From Microvirga terricola (GTDB lineage Bacteria; Pseudomonadota; Alphaproteobacteria; Rhizobiales; Beijerinckiaceae), in assembly GCF_011777495.1 (NCBI RefSeq), contig NZ_JAATJS010000001.1, forward strand, positions 806,001 to 870,000: 64,000 bases of DNA, written 5' to 3'. The notes beneath the pieces were generated by a model, which worked only from the letters and a program-made list of their open reading frames with translations, was not told the origin of the DNA and did no database searches. Each line of letters begins with the position of its first letter. The stretch's first letter is position 1. This document shows positions 1-8,420 of this stretch, one piece after another. The translations under genes were made by a program, and so were the position numbers.

Positions 1-864
1 AAGCGCGGCACCTTGCGTCCGGGCGGAGTCATCGTCGAGGGAACGGCGGGCAATACCGGCATCGGCCTTGCGCTCGTCGGCAATGCAATGGGCTTTCGCA
101 CCATCATCGTGGTTCCGGAGACGCAGAGCCAGGAGAAGAAGGACATGCTGCGTCTTGCCGGCGCGGAACTGATCGAAGTTCCGGCGGTGCCTTACGCAAA
201 TCCCAACAACTACGTGAAGGTCTCAGGCCGTCTGGCGGAGCGCCTGGCCGCCTCCGAACCGAACGGCGCGATCTGGGCCAACCAATTCGACAACGTCGCC
301 AACCGCCAGGGCCATATTGAAACGACGGGACCTGAGATCTGGGAGCAGACGGAAGGCAAGATCGACGGGTTTATCTGCGCCGTCGGTACGGGCGGCACGT
401 TGGCCGGTGTCGCGCTGGCGCTGAAGGAGCGCAATCCAAAAGTCACCATTGGTCTCGCAGACCCGATGGGCGCCGCGCTCTACAGCTATTTCACAACCGG
501 TGAACTGAAAGCGACGGGCTCGTCCATCACAGAAGGCATCGGCCAGGGGCGCATTACCAAGAACATCGAAGGCGCGCCCATCGACGTCGCGTTCCAGATC
601 CCCGACGAGGAGGCTCTGCCGATCATCTTCGATCTCCTGCAGCACGAGGGCCTGTGCCTCGGCGGCTCGTCGGGTATCAATGTGGCTGGCGCGATCCGCT
701 TGGGCAGGCATCTCGGGCCGGGCCACACCATCGTGACCGTGCTCTGCGACTACGGTACGCGTTATCAGTCGAAGCTCTTCAACCCCGATTTCCTGCGGAC
801 CAAAAACCTTCCGATGCCCGAGTGGCTGGAGCGCAAGAGCACAATCGATCCGGGGCTGGTGTAA
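1..864 (+). CDS. cysK: Cysteine synthase A, 3' part (5' end outside window)
   Basis: PLP-dependent O-acetylserine sulfhydrylase, which makes cysteine from O-acetylserine and sulfide in the cytosol. The frame is open from base 1, so 287 residues are visible. The N-terminal stretch that should carry the PLP-binding lysine lies outside the window. Visible landmarks are the substrate/PLP loop GTAGNTGIGLA, the glycine-rich phosphate loop GTGGTLAGVA, and the C-terminal GGSSGINVAGA segment. The tail LPMPEWLERKS resembles alphaproteobacterial CysK. A cystathionine beta-synthase-like paralogue cannot be ruled out without the N-terminus. It converges on the next gene with a 6-bp gap. Confidence 0.9.
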   Translation, partial: KRGTLRPGGVIVEGTAGNTGIGLALVGNAMGFRTIIVVPETQSQEKKDMLRLAGAELIEVPAVPYANPNNYVKVSGRLAERLAASEPNGAIWANQFDNVANRQGHIETTGPEIWEQTEGKIDGFICAVGTGGTLAGVALALKERNPKVTIGLADPMGAALYSYFTTGELKATGSSITEGIGQGRITKNIEGAPIDVAFQIPDEEALPIIFDLLQHEGLCLGGSSGINVAGAIRLGRHLGPGHTIVTVLCDYGTRYQSKLFNPDFLRTKNLPMPEWLERKSTIDPGLV

Positions 865-870
865 GGCGCC

Positions 871-1308
871 TCACGCGGCGGGGGAAATCTCCTCCTCCGC
901 CTCGTCGTCTTTCTCTGGCGCGACCGCCTCATTCATCGGCTGGTAGGCCCGCGCAAGATTGACGGGCGAGCGCGGGCTCTGTGTCTTGGGCAAAGCCGCC
1001 TGGAAGTCGTTCTGAATGCTTTCCAGAAGTTCCACCAACCAGGATTGCCCGGCCTGCAGACCGTCCCGCAGTGCCGATTTCGCGATATCGATCTTCGCGG
1101 AAATTTCCGCGACGTTGCGTGACGGCGCGGAGGCGAAATTCCTTTCAATGATTCCGAGCTCGCGCAAAAGCTCCTCACGCAGGCTCTTCTGATCTTCCAC
1201 CATGATCAGCGGCGATGTCAGCATGCCGCGCAAGGCGGCCCAGCGCAGCCCGAGTGCGCTCACCGATTGAACGTTGTCCTGTTCCGTCAGGTTGTTCATT
1301 TCCGCCAT
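871..1308 (-). CDS. Small acidic-tailed protein of unknown function
   Basis: A 145-residue protein that I do not recognise. The ATG at 1308 is preceded by GGAGGGA at a good distance, which decides the start over the longer upstream frame. A second ATG three codons in (1299) is possible. The middle (about residues 45-100) looks helical, with heptad-like spacing. The C-terminus is rich in Glu and Asp (EKDDEAEEEIS). No signal peptide or membrane segment is visible. Codon use matches the neighbours, so it is probably a real cytosolic protein. It converges with cysK. Confidence 0.7.
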   Translation of the reverse strand: MAEMNNLTEQDNVQSVSALGLRWAALRGMLTSPLIMVEDQKSLREELLRELGIIERNFASAPSRNVAEISAKIDIAKSALRDGLQAGQSWLVELLESIQNDFQAALPKTQSPRSPVNLARAYQPMNEAVAPEKDDEAEEEISPAA

Positions 1309-1421
1309 GATCTCGTCCCTCCACGCGTCGGAATCACTCCGAACAGCTATGGTTAAGGTTATGGCGTGAATCGGGCGGGGATCGGAAAAATCCGAGGCGA
1401 GGGCCGCTCTCCAACAGCTGG

Positions 1422-2189
1422 TTAGCGGACGAAGAAATAAATCGTCAGGACCGCGCCGACGCCGATGACGACCCAGCGGATGGCGACAGGCGACAATCGG
1501 CGGCCGAAGACGACGCCGAGATAGCCGCCGATGACAGATGCGGCGCCGACGATGACCATTTCGCGCCAGCTCACGAGGCCGGCCGCGATGAACAGGACGA
1601 CCGCCACAAGCTGAATCAGCGTCGAGCACAGGTGCTTGGCAGAGTTGATGAGGTGAAAGTCGTCACCTTCCGTGATGGCGAGCGCCGCGAGCATCACGAT
1701 GCCCATTCCCGCACCGAAGAATCCGCCGTAAATGGATACGCAAAACTGAAACGCGAGACCCGCCGCCCAGGCGCGGGTGGTTGGCGTGTGGCCCTCGGCG
1801 CGGCCGATGGCGCGGGCCAGCGCCACGATGCGCGGGCTTGCGGCGAAGAGCACGGTGGCGAACAAGAGAAGCCACGGCACGAGCCGCCGGAAAGCGGTGT
1901 TGTCCGTCACGGTCAGAATGTAGGCGCCCAAAAGGCCGCCGATCAGGCTGACGATGCCGAGCGCGGTGAAGCGCCGGAGATTGTCCGCCAGTTCGCGGCG
2001 GTAGGCCCAGGCGCTCGACAGATTGGCAGGTGTGACTGCAACGGCGCTGGTCGCGTTGGCGATGACCGGCGGCAGGCCGGAGGCGACGAGCGCGGAAAAG
2101 GTGAAGAAGGTGCCGCCACCTGCTATGGCGTTGACGAGACCGGCTGCAAGGCCTGATGCGGCGAGAAGGACCGCGGTGGAAAGATCCAT
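1422..2189 (-). CDS. TauE/SafE family permease
   Basis: A 255-residue polytopic membrane protein, predicted to export sulfite or other organosulfur anions across the inner membrane. The N-terminal motif AAGLVNAIAGGGTFFTFSAL is the typical first half-repeat of TauE/SafE (formerly DUF81). The second half-repeat starts near YGGFFGAGMGIVMLA. Seven or eight hydrophobic segments can be counted. The start was set at MDLSTAV (2189), because the in-frame extension to 2267 is hydrophilic and unlike the family. Neither start has a strong ribosome-binding site. The substrate is inferred from the family only. Confidence 0.85.
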   Translation of the reverse strand: MDLSTAVLLAASGLAAGLVNAIAGGGTFFTFSALVASGLPPVIANATSAVAVTPANLSSAWAYRRELADNLRRFTALGIVSLIGGLLGAYILTVTDNTAFRRLVPWLLLFATVLFAASPRIVALARAIGRAEGHTPTTRAWAAGLAFQFCVSIYGGFFGAGMGIVMLAALAITEGDDFHLINSAKHLCSTLIQLVAVVLFIAAGLVSWREMVIVGAASVIGGYLGVVFGRRLSPVAIRWVVIGVGAVLTIYFFVR

Positions 2190-2299
2190 GATGATGTGAG
2201 GCTTATCGTTGTGATCTGTCGAACAGGGCGAGTGGTCCGTGAGATAACATGCGGAGGCTTTTGCCATGCATAGACTAAATGTCTAGGCGCGTCGCCTCG

Positions 2300-3511
2300 T
2301 CATAGAGAAGGGCCGATCCTCAGCAATCGAAACGCGACGGCGAGCGCTGCGATCAGCAAAGCGCTGACAAGGCCCGCAAGGCCGGGCCAGCCCCACGATG
2401 CCCAGAAGACGCCGCCGAGCGTGCCGACGATGCTGGAGCCGCAATAATAGCAGAACAGATAAAGTGCGGAGGCCTGCGCCTTCGCCGTCTGCGCGCGCAC
2501 TCCGACCCAGCTGCTCGCAACCGAATGGGCGCCGAAGAAGCCGAACGTGACGGCGACGATGCCTGCGAGAATGGCGAAGAGTGAGGAGAGAAGAGACAGC
2601 GCGACGCCGAAAAGCATGACGGCGATCACTGCCCAGAGAACATGCTGTCGCCCGAACCTATCGGCCAGGCTTCCCGCCACGGTCGAGCTTGCCGTTCCCA
2701 CGAGATAGATGACGAAGATGGCGCCGATGGCGCTGTGGCTCAAAAGATAGGGCGACGCCATCAGGCGATAGCCGAGATAGTTGTAGAGCGTCACGAAGGC
2801 TCCCATGAGCAGGAACGCCTCCGCATAAAGACCCCGCAAGCCGGGATCGCTCAGGTGAGCCGCGAAAGAGCGCAGCAAATCCATCAGATCCGCGCGACGC
2901 GGGTGGAAATGCGCTGAGGGCGGAAGGCTGCGCCACGCCATGACCGCCGCGACAAGCCCGAGCGCGCCGATGGCTCCGACGGCAACCCGCCATGAACTGA
3001 GGTCCGTCAGAATGCCGGTGATGAGCCGGCCCGACATGCCGCCGATGGCGTTGCCTCCGATGAAAAGCCCCATGGCAAGGCCAATGGACTTCCGGTCCAC
3101 CTCTTCGCTGACATAGGCCATGCCGACGGCGGGCAGTCCGCTCAGCGTGATGCCGATCATCACGCGGGTGGTGAGAAGGATAGGCCAGGTCGGCGCAAGC
3201 GCCGACAGGATGGTCAGCAAAGCCGAGGACAAAAGCGCCGCCACCATGATCGGCTTTCGTCCCAGAACGTCCGAAAGCGAGCCCGCGACCAGCATCGCGA
3301 CCGCGAGAAAGCCGGTGGAGAGGGAGAGCGACAGGCTGCTGACGGCAGCGCTGACCTGAAATTCTTCCGAAAAGATCGGAAGAAGAGGCTGCACGCAGTA
3401 GAGCACCGCAAAGGTCGCAAACCCGGCTGCGAAAAGAGCCAGGTTCAGGCGCCGGAAGGCGGGCGTGCCGCCTTCGAGCCGTTCTGCGGTTGTCTCGCTG
3501 CCTCTGTCCAT
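2300..3511 (-). CDS. MFS transporter, YnfM/AraJ-like efflux type
   Basis: A 403-residue major facilitator with about 12 hydrophobic segments. The cytoplasmic loop 2-3 signature GSLSDVLGRKP (residues about 82-92) is the MFS motif A, and a second copy, GSLADRFGRQH, follows in the C-terminal half. The N-terminus has a hydrophilic lead of about 25 residues before the first helix. Sequence style suggests the drug:H+ antiporter (12-TM) group such as YnfM. It is divergent from the EamA gene at 3694. The substrate cannot be told from the sequence. Confidence 0.88.
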   Translation of the reverse strand: MDRGSETTAERLEGGTPAFRRLNLALFAAGFATFAVLYCVQPLLPIFSEEFQVSAAVSSLSLSLSTGFLAVAMLVAGSLSDVLGRKPIMVAALLSSALLTILSALAPTWPILLTTRVMIGITLSGLPAVGMAYVSEEVDRKSIGLAMGLFIGGNAIGGMSGRLITGILTDLSSWRVAVGAIGALGLVAAVMAWRSLPPSAHFHPRRADLMDLLRSFAAHLSDPGLRGLYAEAFLLMGAFVTLYNYLGYRLMASPYLLSHSAIGAIFVIYLVGTASSTVAGSLADRFGRQHVLWAVIAVMLFGVALSLLSSLFAILAGIVAVTFGFFGAHSVASSWVGVRAQTAKAQASALYLFCYYCGSSIVGTLGGVFWASWGWPGLAGLVSALLIAALAVAFRLLRIGPSL

Positions 3512-3693
3512 GAAAAAGATTCCCTGGGGCCGCGCGGGACCCTATCGCAAACGAGATGTTAATCTATTCGCTGCGTGCATGGAGCACGTGTTGCTTTTGC
3601 GCTTCTCTTTGGGGGAGAACACCCGCTCATGGGAGCATTGAGCCCAGGTTGCCGCCCGGCCTTGAGACGCGGCCCTCATTTTTCGAGAATGCA

Positions 3694-4617
3694 ATGATTA
3701 CCCAAGCCGCGCGCGAGAAGTCGACAACACAACAGCCTGTCGCGGATGCCAGACCGGTCCAGTCGCAGCTGCGCGGAACGGTCCTGATGCTGATCTCGAC
3801 CGTTTTCTTCTCAGGCTCGGATATCGTCACCAAAGGCCTCGCCGGTGCCGTGCCCGCTGTAGAAATCGCATGGATCCGCTATGCGACGTTTTCGGTGCTC
3901 GTCATCCCCCTGCTGATGATGAATGGCAGTGGCACGCTTCTGCGCTCGCAGCATCCCTGGCTGCAGGTGCTGCGCGGTCTCGGCACCGTCGGCTCTGCTT
4001 TGCTCTTCACGGCGGGCCTGCGCTTTCTCCAGGTCGCGGATGCGACCGCGATCTACTTCATCTCGCCCATCCTCATCATGGCGTTGTCCATCGTCTTTCT
4101 CGGCGAGAAGGTGGGCTGGCGGCGCTGGAGTGCGGCGGCGGTCGGGCTTTTGGGCGTGCTGATCGTGATCCGCCCGGGGACGGGCGCGTTCAATGTGGCG
4201 GCCCTCCTGCCGCTATGCGGGGCGACAAGCTGGGCTGCAGCCGCGGTCGTCACCCGCAAGATGAGCGGGCGCGATCATTCGCTCACAACACTCGCCTGGT
4301 CGGCTTTCGTCGGCTTCGCGCTGTTGAGCGTGCTGCTGCCGTTCTCCTGGGTCACGCCGAGCTGGGGTGAGATCGGGCTCGGCGTCTGCGTCGGCATCTT
4401 CTCGACCATCGGACACTGGTTCGTGATTCTGGCTTATCGCCACGCTAACGCGTCAACCATCGCGCCCTTCTCCTACATCCAGCTCATTTGGGCGGCCATT
4501 TTGGGCTATTTCGTCTTCAACGCGTTGCCTGACCAGTGGACGGTGATCGGCGCTGCCGTCATCGCCGCGAGCGGGCTTTATACGGCCTATCGGGAGCGGG
4601 TCCGAGCCAAAGGGTGA
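3694..4617 (+). CDS. DMT superfamily permease (EamA domains)
   Basis: A 307-residue inner-membrane protein with two EamA repeats and about ten hydrophobic segments. It belongs to the drug/metabolite transporter superfamily, which exports small metabolites. First repeat: LMLISTVFFSGSDIVTKGLA with the conserved FLGEKVGWRRW segment and IRPG. Second repeat: LPLCGATSWAAAAVVTRKM, ending at DQWTVIGAAVI. The start was set at MITQAAREK (3694), with GAGAA a few bases upstream; the in-frame lead to 3556 has no family resemblance. The substrate is unknown. Confidence 0.85.
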   Translation: MITQAAREKSTTQQPVADARPVQSQLRGTVLMLISTVFFSGSDIVTKGLAGAVPAVEIAWIRYATFSVLVIPLLMMNGSGTLLRSQHPWLQVLRGLGTVGSALLFTAGLRFLQVADATAIYFISPILIMALSIVFLGEKVGWRRWSAAAVGLLGVLIVIRPGTGAFNVAALLPLCGATSWAAAAVVTRKMSGRDHSLTTLAWSAFVGFALLSVLLPFSWVTPSWGEIGLGVCVGIFSTIGHWFVILAYRHANASTIAPFSYIQLIWAAILGYFVFNALPDQWTVIGAAVIAASGLYTAYRERVRAKG

Positions 4618-4683
4618 GATGTCCCCTGTGGTCCATTTCGCCGCAGGTCTTCCACCACAAAAATGTTAACGCGAGCGGCCGTC

Positions 4684-4698
4684 TTAACCGCCTATTAA
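4684..4698 (+). promoter_or_regulatory. CtrA-type site upstream of minC
   Basis: TTAA-CCGCCTA-TTAA followed by CC is an exact TTAA-N7-TTAA box, the full-site consensus of the alphaproteobacterial cell-cycle regulator CtrA. It ends 40 bp before the minC start codon. Binding is inferred from the motif and from the cell-division role of the downstream operon. Confidence 0.6.
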
Positions 4699-4738
4699 CC
4701 ATAAAACGTCGAAATCACGGAACAGCAGGAATCTGACC

Positions 4739-5452
4739 GTGACCATCGCCGTTCGCACCCGTCCCTCTCTTCGCTTCCGTGGCAAATCCTTCCTGGCGCT
4801 CGTGCTGGCGCCGACGGTGCCGCTGCGGGACTGGCTTGAAGACCTCGACGACGTCATCCAGCGCTCGCCGGGCTTCTTCTCGGGGCGGCCGATCATTGCC
4901 GATGTGTCGGGCATCAAGCCTTCCAAGTCAGAGCTGAAGTTTTTCCTTGCCGCGCTCAAAATGCGCGACATCCGCATCATCGGGCTCGAAGGGGCGGCTG
5001 CCGCAGTTCTCGATGCTGACATGCCCGCCGCCGTCAATGGCGGGCGTGCGGTCGCAGATATCGAACTGCCGGATCTCGACGCCGTCCCTCTGCCCGCGAC
5101 GCAAGCTCCCCAACCCGCGGCCTCCACGACCCTTCTCATCGAAGGATCGGTTCGCTCGGGTCAGTCCATCCTCCACACGGAGGGTGACGTCACCATTCTC
5201 GGATCTGTTGCGTCCGGTGCCGAGGTCGTGGCGGGCGGTTCGATTCACATCTACGGCACGCTGCGGGGAAGGGCGATTGCCGGATGCACCGGGCAAAGCC
5301 GCGCCCGCATCTTCTGTCGCAAGTTCGAGGCGGAGTTGATCGCCATCGACGGACTCTACAAGACGGCCGACGATCTCGGTCCGAAATTTCATGGTCAACC
5401 GGTCCAGGTCTGCCTGGATGGCGATTCGATCATCCTGACAACATTGGATTGA
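4739..5452 (+). CDS. minC: Septum site-determining protein MinC
   Basis: A 237-residue inhibitor of FtsZ polymerisation that blocks division at the poles when recruited to the membrane by MinD. Residues 1 to about 110 form the variable FtsZ-interacting domain. From about residue 128 the glycine-rich beta-helical C-terminal domain begins (LIEGSVRSGQSILHTEGDVT, GSVASGAEVVAGGSIHIYG). This domain dimerises and binds MinD. The start codon is GTG at 4739, with AGGA about 9 bp upstream. It is the first gene of minCDE, 21 bp before minD, behind a CtrA-type box. Confidence 0.95.
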   Translation: MTIAVRTRPSLRFRGKSFLALVLAPTVPLRDWLEDLDDVIQRSPGFFSGRPIIADVSGIKPSKSELKFFLAALKMRDIRIIGLEGAAAAVLDADMPAAVNGGRAVADIELPDLDAVPLPATQAPQPAASTTLLIEGSVRSGQSILHTEGDVTILGSVASGAEVVAGGSIHIYGTLRGRAIAGCTGQSRARIFCRKFEAELIAIDGLYKTADDLGPKFHGQPVQVCLDGDSIILTTLD

Positions 5453-5473
5453 ACAATAGAAAGAGAGACGACA

Positions 5474-6289
5474 ATGGCGAAAGTCCTGGTCGTAACATCC
5501 GGTAAGGGCGGCGTCGGCAAGACGACGTCGACAGCGGCTCTGGGCGGCGCGCTCGCCCAAGGTGGCGAGAAGGTGGTCGTCATCGACTTCGATGTCGGCT
5601 TGCGCAACCTCGACCTCGTGATGGGAGCCGAGCGGCGCGTCGTGTTCGATCTCATCAACGTCGTGCAGGGCGATGCGAAGATCAATCAGGCGCTCATCCG
5701 CGACAAGCGTCTCGAGAACCTGTCGCTGCTTCCCGCCTCGCAGACGCGCGACAAGGACGCGCTGACGGAAGATGGCGTGGCGCGCGTTCTCAACGACTTG
5801 AAAGAACGCTTCGACTGGATCATCTGCGACAGCCCCGCCGGCATCGAGCGCGGCGCGACGCTCGCGATGCGCCATGCGGATGTGGCCGTCGTCGTCACCA
5901 ATCCGGAAGTCTCCTCCGTGCGCGACTCCGACCGCATCATCGGCCTGCTCGATTCCAAGACCGAGAAGGCGGAGAAGGGCGAACGCGTAGAGAAGCATCT
6001 GCTGCTCACCCGCTACGACCCCATGCGCGCCGAGCGCGGCGAGATGCTGAAGGTCGATGACGTTCTCGAAATTCTCTCCATCCCGCTTCTCGGCATCATT
6101 CCGGAAAGCGAAGAAGTCCTGCGCGCATCCAACGTCGGCAGCCCGGTGACGTTGAACAATCCCGCCAGCGCGCCGGGCCGCGCCTATTTCGATGCAGTCC
6201 GCCGGTTGAAGGGCGAAGCCGTCGAGATGACGGTTCCCTCCGACAAGAAGGGCCTGCTTGGGAAACTGTTCGGACGGAGAGCCGCATGA
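5474..6289 (+). CDS. minD: Septum site-determining protein MinD
   Basis: A 271-residue ParA/MinD-family ATPase. It binds the membrane in its ATP form, recruits MinC and is released by MinE, which produces pole-to-pole oscillation. The deviant Walker A loop KGGVGKTTST is at residues 11-20, and the signature DFDVGLRNLDLVMG is at about 39-52. The C-terminus KKGLLGKLFGRR is the amphipathic membrane-targeting helix. The start is an ATG preceded by AAAGAGAGACGACA. Its stop overlaps the minE start (ATGA), so the two are translationally coupled. Confidence 0.97.
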   Translation: MAKVLVVTSGKGGVGKTTSTAALGGALAQGGEKVVVIDFDVGLRNLDLVMGAERRVVFDLINVVQGDAKINQALIRDKRLENLSLLPASQTRDKDALTEDGVARVLNDLKERFDWIICDSPAGIERGATLAMRHADVAVVVTNPEVSSVRDSDRIIGLLDSKTEKAEKGERVEKHLLLTRYDPMRAERGEMLKVDDVLEILSIPLLGIIPESEEVLRASNVGSPVTLNNPASAPGRAYFDAVRRLKGEAVEMTVPSDKKGLLGKLFGRRAA

Positions 6290-6549
6290 GTTTCATGAAC
6301 ATGTTCAACCGCCGCACGTCGGCGCCTGTTGCGCGCGAACGCTTGCAGATCCTGCTGCAGCATGAACGCGGCATCGTCAGCGGCAAGCCCGATCTCGTCG
6401 CGCTGCTGCGCGAAGAAATTTTGGCCGTCGTCGGCCGCCACGTCGACGTGGAGCGGGAGCGCGTTCAGGTGCGCATGAACCGCGGCGCGGATCTTTCGAC
6501 CCTCGAGATCGAGGTTGAAATTCCGGCCCCCGCGATGGCTCGCGCCTGA
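6286..6549 (+). CDS. minE: Cell division topological specificity factor MinE
   Basis: An 87-residue protein that stimulates MinD ATPase and confines MinCD to the poles. The N-terminal amphipathic membrane segment (MSFMNMFNRR) is followed by the MinD-contact helix, with APVARERLQILLQHER at about residues 12-27. The C-terminal topological-specificity dimer domain contains VDVERERVQVRM. It overlaps minD by 4 bp (ATGA). A strong rho-independent terminator lies 25 bp after the stop, closing the minCDE operon. Confidence 0.96.
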   Translation: MSFMNMFNRRTSAPVARERLQILLQHERGIVSGKPDLVALLREEILAVVGRHVDVERERVQVRMNRGADLSTLEIEVEIPAPAMARA

Positions 6550-6573
6550 CGGCTCAATCGAAACTTGAGAATG

Positions 6574-6600
6574 GCCCTCGCCTGTCTGGCGAGGGCTTTT
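6574..6600 (+). terminator. Rho-independent terminator of minCDE
   Basis: A perfect 9-bp stem GCCCTCGCC / GGCGAGGGC with a 5-nt loop, followed directly by TTTT. It sits 25 bp after the minE stop and before the convergent rlpA-like gene. Confidence 0.9.
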
Positions 6601-6613
6601 GGCAGATAGCCGA

Positions 6614-7000
6614 TCAGAGCCGAGAAAGCTCGACAGGTGCCGTGCCTGAAATGCCGATCGCCTGCGCCGAAGCGCGGGAAAGGTCGATGACACGGCCATG
6701 CACATAAGGCCCGCGGTCATTGATGCGCACCACGACCGATTGGCCGGTCTGCCTGTTCTTGACCAGAACCCGCGTTCCAAAGGGAAGCGTGCGGTGCGCC
6801 GCCGTTAAATCATTGGTGTTGAAACGCTCGCCGCTGGCTGTGCGCCGGCCCTGAAAGCCGGGTCCATACCAGGACGCCTGGCCGGCCTGAATTTGCGTAC
6901 TGCCGCGAAAGTTGAGCCACGTGTCGGCAGAAGCCGAAGTAGCGCCAATTGCAGAAACGAATAGGCATGAAAGTGCTAATATTACTTTGCGTTTAACCAC
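6614..7000 (-). CDS. rlpA: Short RlpA-like septal DPBB-domain protein
   Basis: A 128-residue exported protein with a double-psi beta-barrel of the RlpA family, which cleaves or binds denuded peptidoglycan glycan at the septum. A GTG start at 7000, with AAGGGAA 7 bp upstream, gives a textbook signal peptide ([14 protein letters not shown], cleavage near ASA-D). The longer ATG frame to 7078 destroys it. The core motifs are [19 protein letters not shown] and [20 protein letters not shown], including the catalytic-type His/Asp region. There is no SPOR domain and no lipobox Cys, so it is shorter than E. coli RlpA. It sits back-to-back with minCDE. Confidence 0.85.
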   Translation of the reverse strand: MVKRKVILALSCLFVSAIGATSASADTWLNFRGSTQIQAGQASWYGPGFQGRRTASGERFNTNDLTAAHRTLPFGTRVLVKNRQTGQSVVVRINDRGPYVHGRVIDLSRASAQAIGISGTAPVELSRL

Positions 7001-7359
7001 AATGCATTCCCTTGTTGTTATGCAAGGGCGTGCAAACTCGAGCCTAATGGGGCGAGAATAAGACAGGCCAAGCTTCAACTATAGCCTCAGCGGTCAAATT
7101 TCTTGTCAGATATGCTGACGTAAATGCCGCCAAGTTATAGGGATTTTCACATCTCTACTGGCCAATATCGGGCTGCGACAATGTGTGAGCTGAAAAGGTT
7201 GGAACAGGCGGGAACAAATCGGGGTCATGGCCGCTTCCGGCCACGCTGAACGGTCGAGCCGGGAGATCACGCCGGTCCTTTCGCGGTTTCCTCCCGCCCT
7301 TCGAGGTTGCCCTTCGACCGTCAATCAGGTAGGGAAAGAGCCTAGGCTCACCGCCTCAA
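7001..7359. other. Intergenic, rlpA to tRNA-Arg
   Basis: About 360 bp without a credible gene. It should contain the promoter of the rlpA-like gene and of the tRNA. A short hairpin (TGGCCG / CGGCCA) lies near 7230, but it has no T-run. No repeat or operator could be supported. Confidence 0.5.
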
Positions 7360-7436
7360 GCACCCGTAGCTCAGCTGGATAGAGCGTTGCCCTCCGAAGG
7401 CAAAGGTCACACGTTCGAATCGTGTCGGGTGCGCCA
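7360..7436 (+). tRNA. tRNA-Arg (anticodon CCG)
   Basis: A 77-nt cloverleaf. The acceptor stem GCACCCG (7360-7366) pairs perfectly with CGGGTGC (7426-7432), followed by G73 and an encoded CCA (7434-7436). The anticodon stem is TTGCC/GGCAA with loop CTCCGAA, giving anticodon CCG at 7394-7396, which reads CGG. The T-arm shows GTTCGAATC. CCA is encoded. It stands alone in the window. Confidence 0.97.
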
Positions 7437-7815
7437 TCTTGCCAAAGAAATTGGCGCTCCCTCGCAACGTGTGAGATTTTTGTCGCTAGATATACGCTTC
7501 TGCGCGTGAAGTGACCGCCGCTGTCTGAGCGTGCTCGTGCTCGCCCCGCAGATGATCCGCGCCATCGCCGCTGGAGCGGGATTGACGTACATGTGCAAAT
7601 CCGATCCTGCCACTTCACCAGCGGTTGTCACCAAAGTCTCGACCAGCACGCACAATTCAAAAGCGCCTACTCGATCGCACTTGATTTGATAATCCAGTCA
7701 TTCTGGTTCAGGCTTAAGGCCAAAGCTGAAGCAGTCCGATTCTCACGCGTAGCCCCCAAGTAACTGTTACTCAACCAGCCGCAATAGGTCCTATTATCCT
7801 GATTGGATCGAACCA
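7437..7815. other. Non-coding, less GC-rich patch after tRNA-Arg
   Basis: About 380 bp between the tRNA and the orphan gene at 7816. Base composition is visibly less GC-rich than the rest of the window. Open frames here are short and partly antisense to the tRNA. I found no integrase remnant, no copy of the tRNA 3' end and no inverted repeat that would prove an inserted element. Confidence 0.45.
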
Positions 7816-8328
7816 ATGACATCGGAATTAACCCTCCTACTGTCCGGAGAGCCAGCACTTGATCGCGCAGGGGCCATGAAAACGTATGGCCAATTCGTTG
7901 GCCTGTGGAATATATCGATTCGTTATTTGCCACTTGGTCAGCCTGAACGCACTGCCATTGGGGAATGGGAATTCAGCTATGCTCTGGAGGGACGCGCCGT
8001 AATCGACGTATGGCAGGTTCCGCCGCGAACAGAGGTTCTCGCCGGCGCAGCCACTGCCGAGTGCGGCCTATGTGTCCGGATCTACGATCCTGTCGAGGAC
8101 GTTTGGCGGTTCACATTCCACGGTCCGCTGAACCGCCGGCAGATCAACATGATCGCCAAGCCAATAGATAATGAAATTGTTCAGGAATATGCGGACGAAC
8201 ATGGCGAACTGCGTTGGATTTTCTACGACATCCAACCCGATTCCTTTTCCTGGCGCGCTGAGCGCCGTCCGAGAGGCGCTGACGCGTGGCGCATCGAGCA
8301 GTTTATATTTGCGAAGCGAGCCCGATAG
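7816..8328 (+). CDS. Orphan protein, possible lipocalin-like (DUF1579-type) fold
   Basis: A 170-residue soluble protein without signal peptide or membrane segment. Near residue 25 YGQFVGLWNISIRY recalls the G-x-W start of calycin/lipocalin-like barrels. It is followed by alternating hydrophobic strands (GEWEFSYALEGRAVIDVWQV, LCVRIYDPVEDVWRFTF). This pattern resembles DUF1579 and nitrobindin-like proteins, but no diagnostic residue is certain. The gene and its upstream DNA are less GC-rich than the surroundings and lie just after a tRNA, which suggests recent acquisition. The function is unknown. Confidence 0.65.
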   Translation: MTSELTLLLSGEPALDRAGAMKTYGQFVGLWNISIRYLPLGQPERTAIGEWEFSYALEGRAVIDVWQVPPRTEVLAGAATAECGLCVRIYDPVEDVWRFTFHGPLNRRQINMIAKPIDNEIVQEYADEHGELRWIFYDIQPDSFSWRAERRPRGADAWRIEQFIFAKRAR

Positions 8329-8420
8329 GAGAGCGACGCACGCTTGGACCTGATCGAACTCCCTCATTGCACGTAGTCTTCAGCGTCACCTGCACGGCGG
8401 AGAAGCTGGTTTTCGCCTCT

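Noticed and set aside
7325..7618. Minus-strand frame encoding [20 protein letters not shown]
   Set aside because: This is the antisense translation of the tRNA-Arg gene, a well-known spurious database protein.
7437..8420. Prophage or integrative island at tRNA-Arg
   Set aside because: No integrase, no second copy of the tRNA 3' end and only one small gene; kept only as a low-interest composition note.
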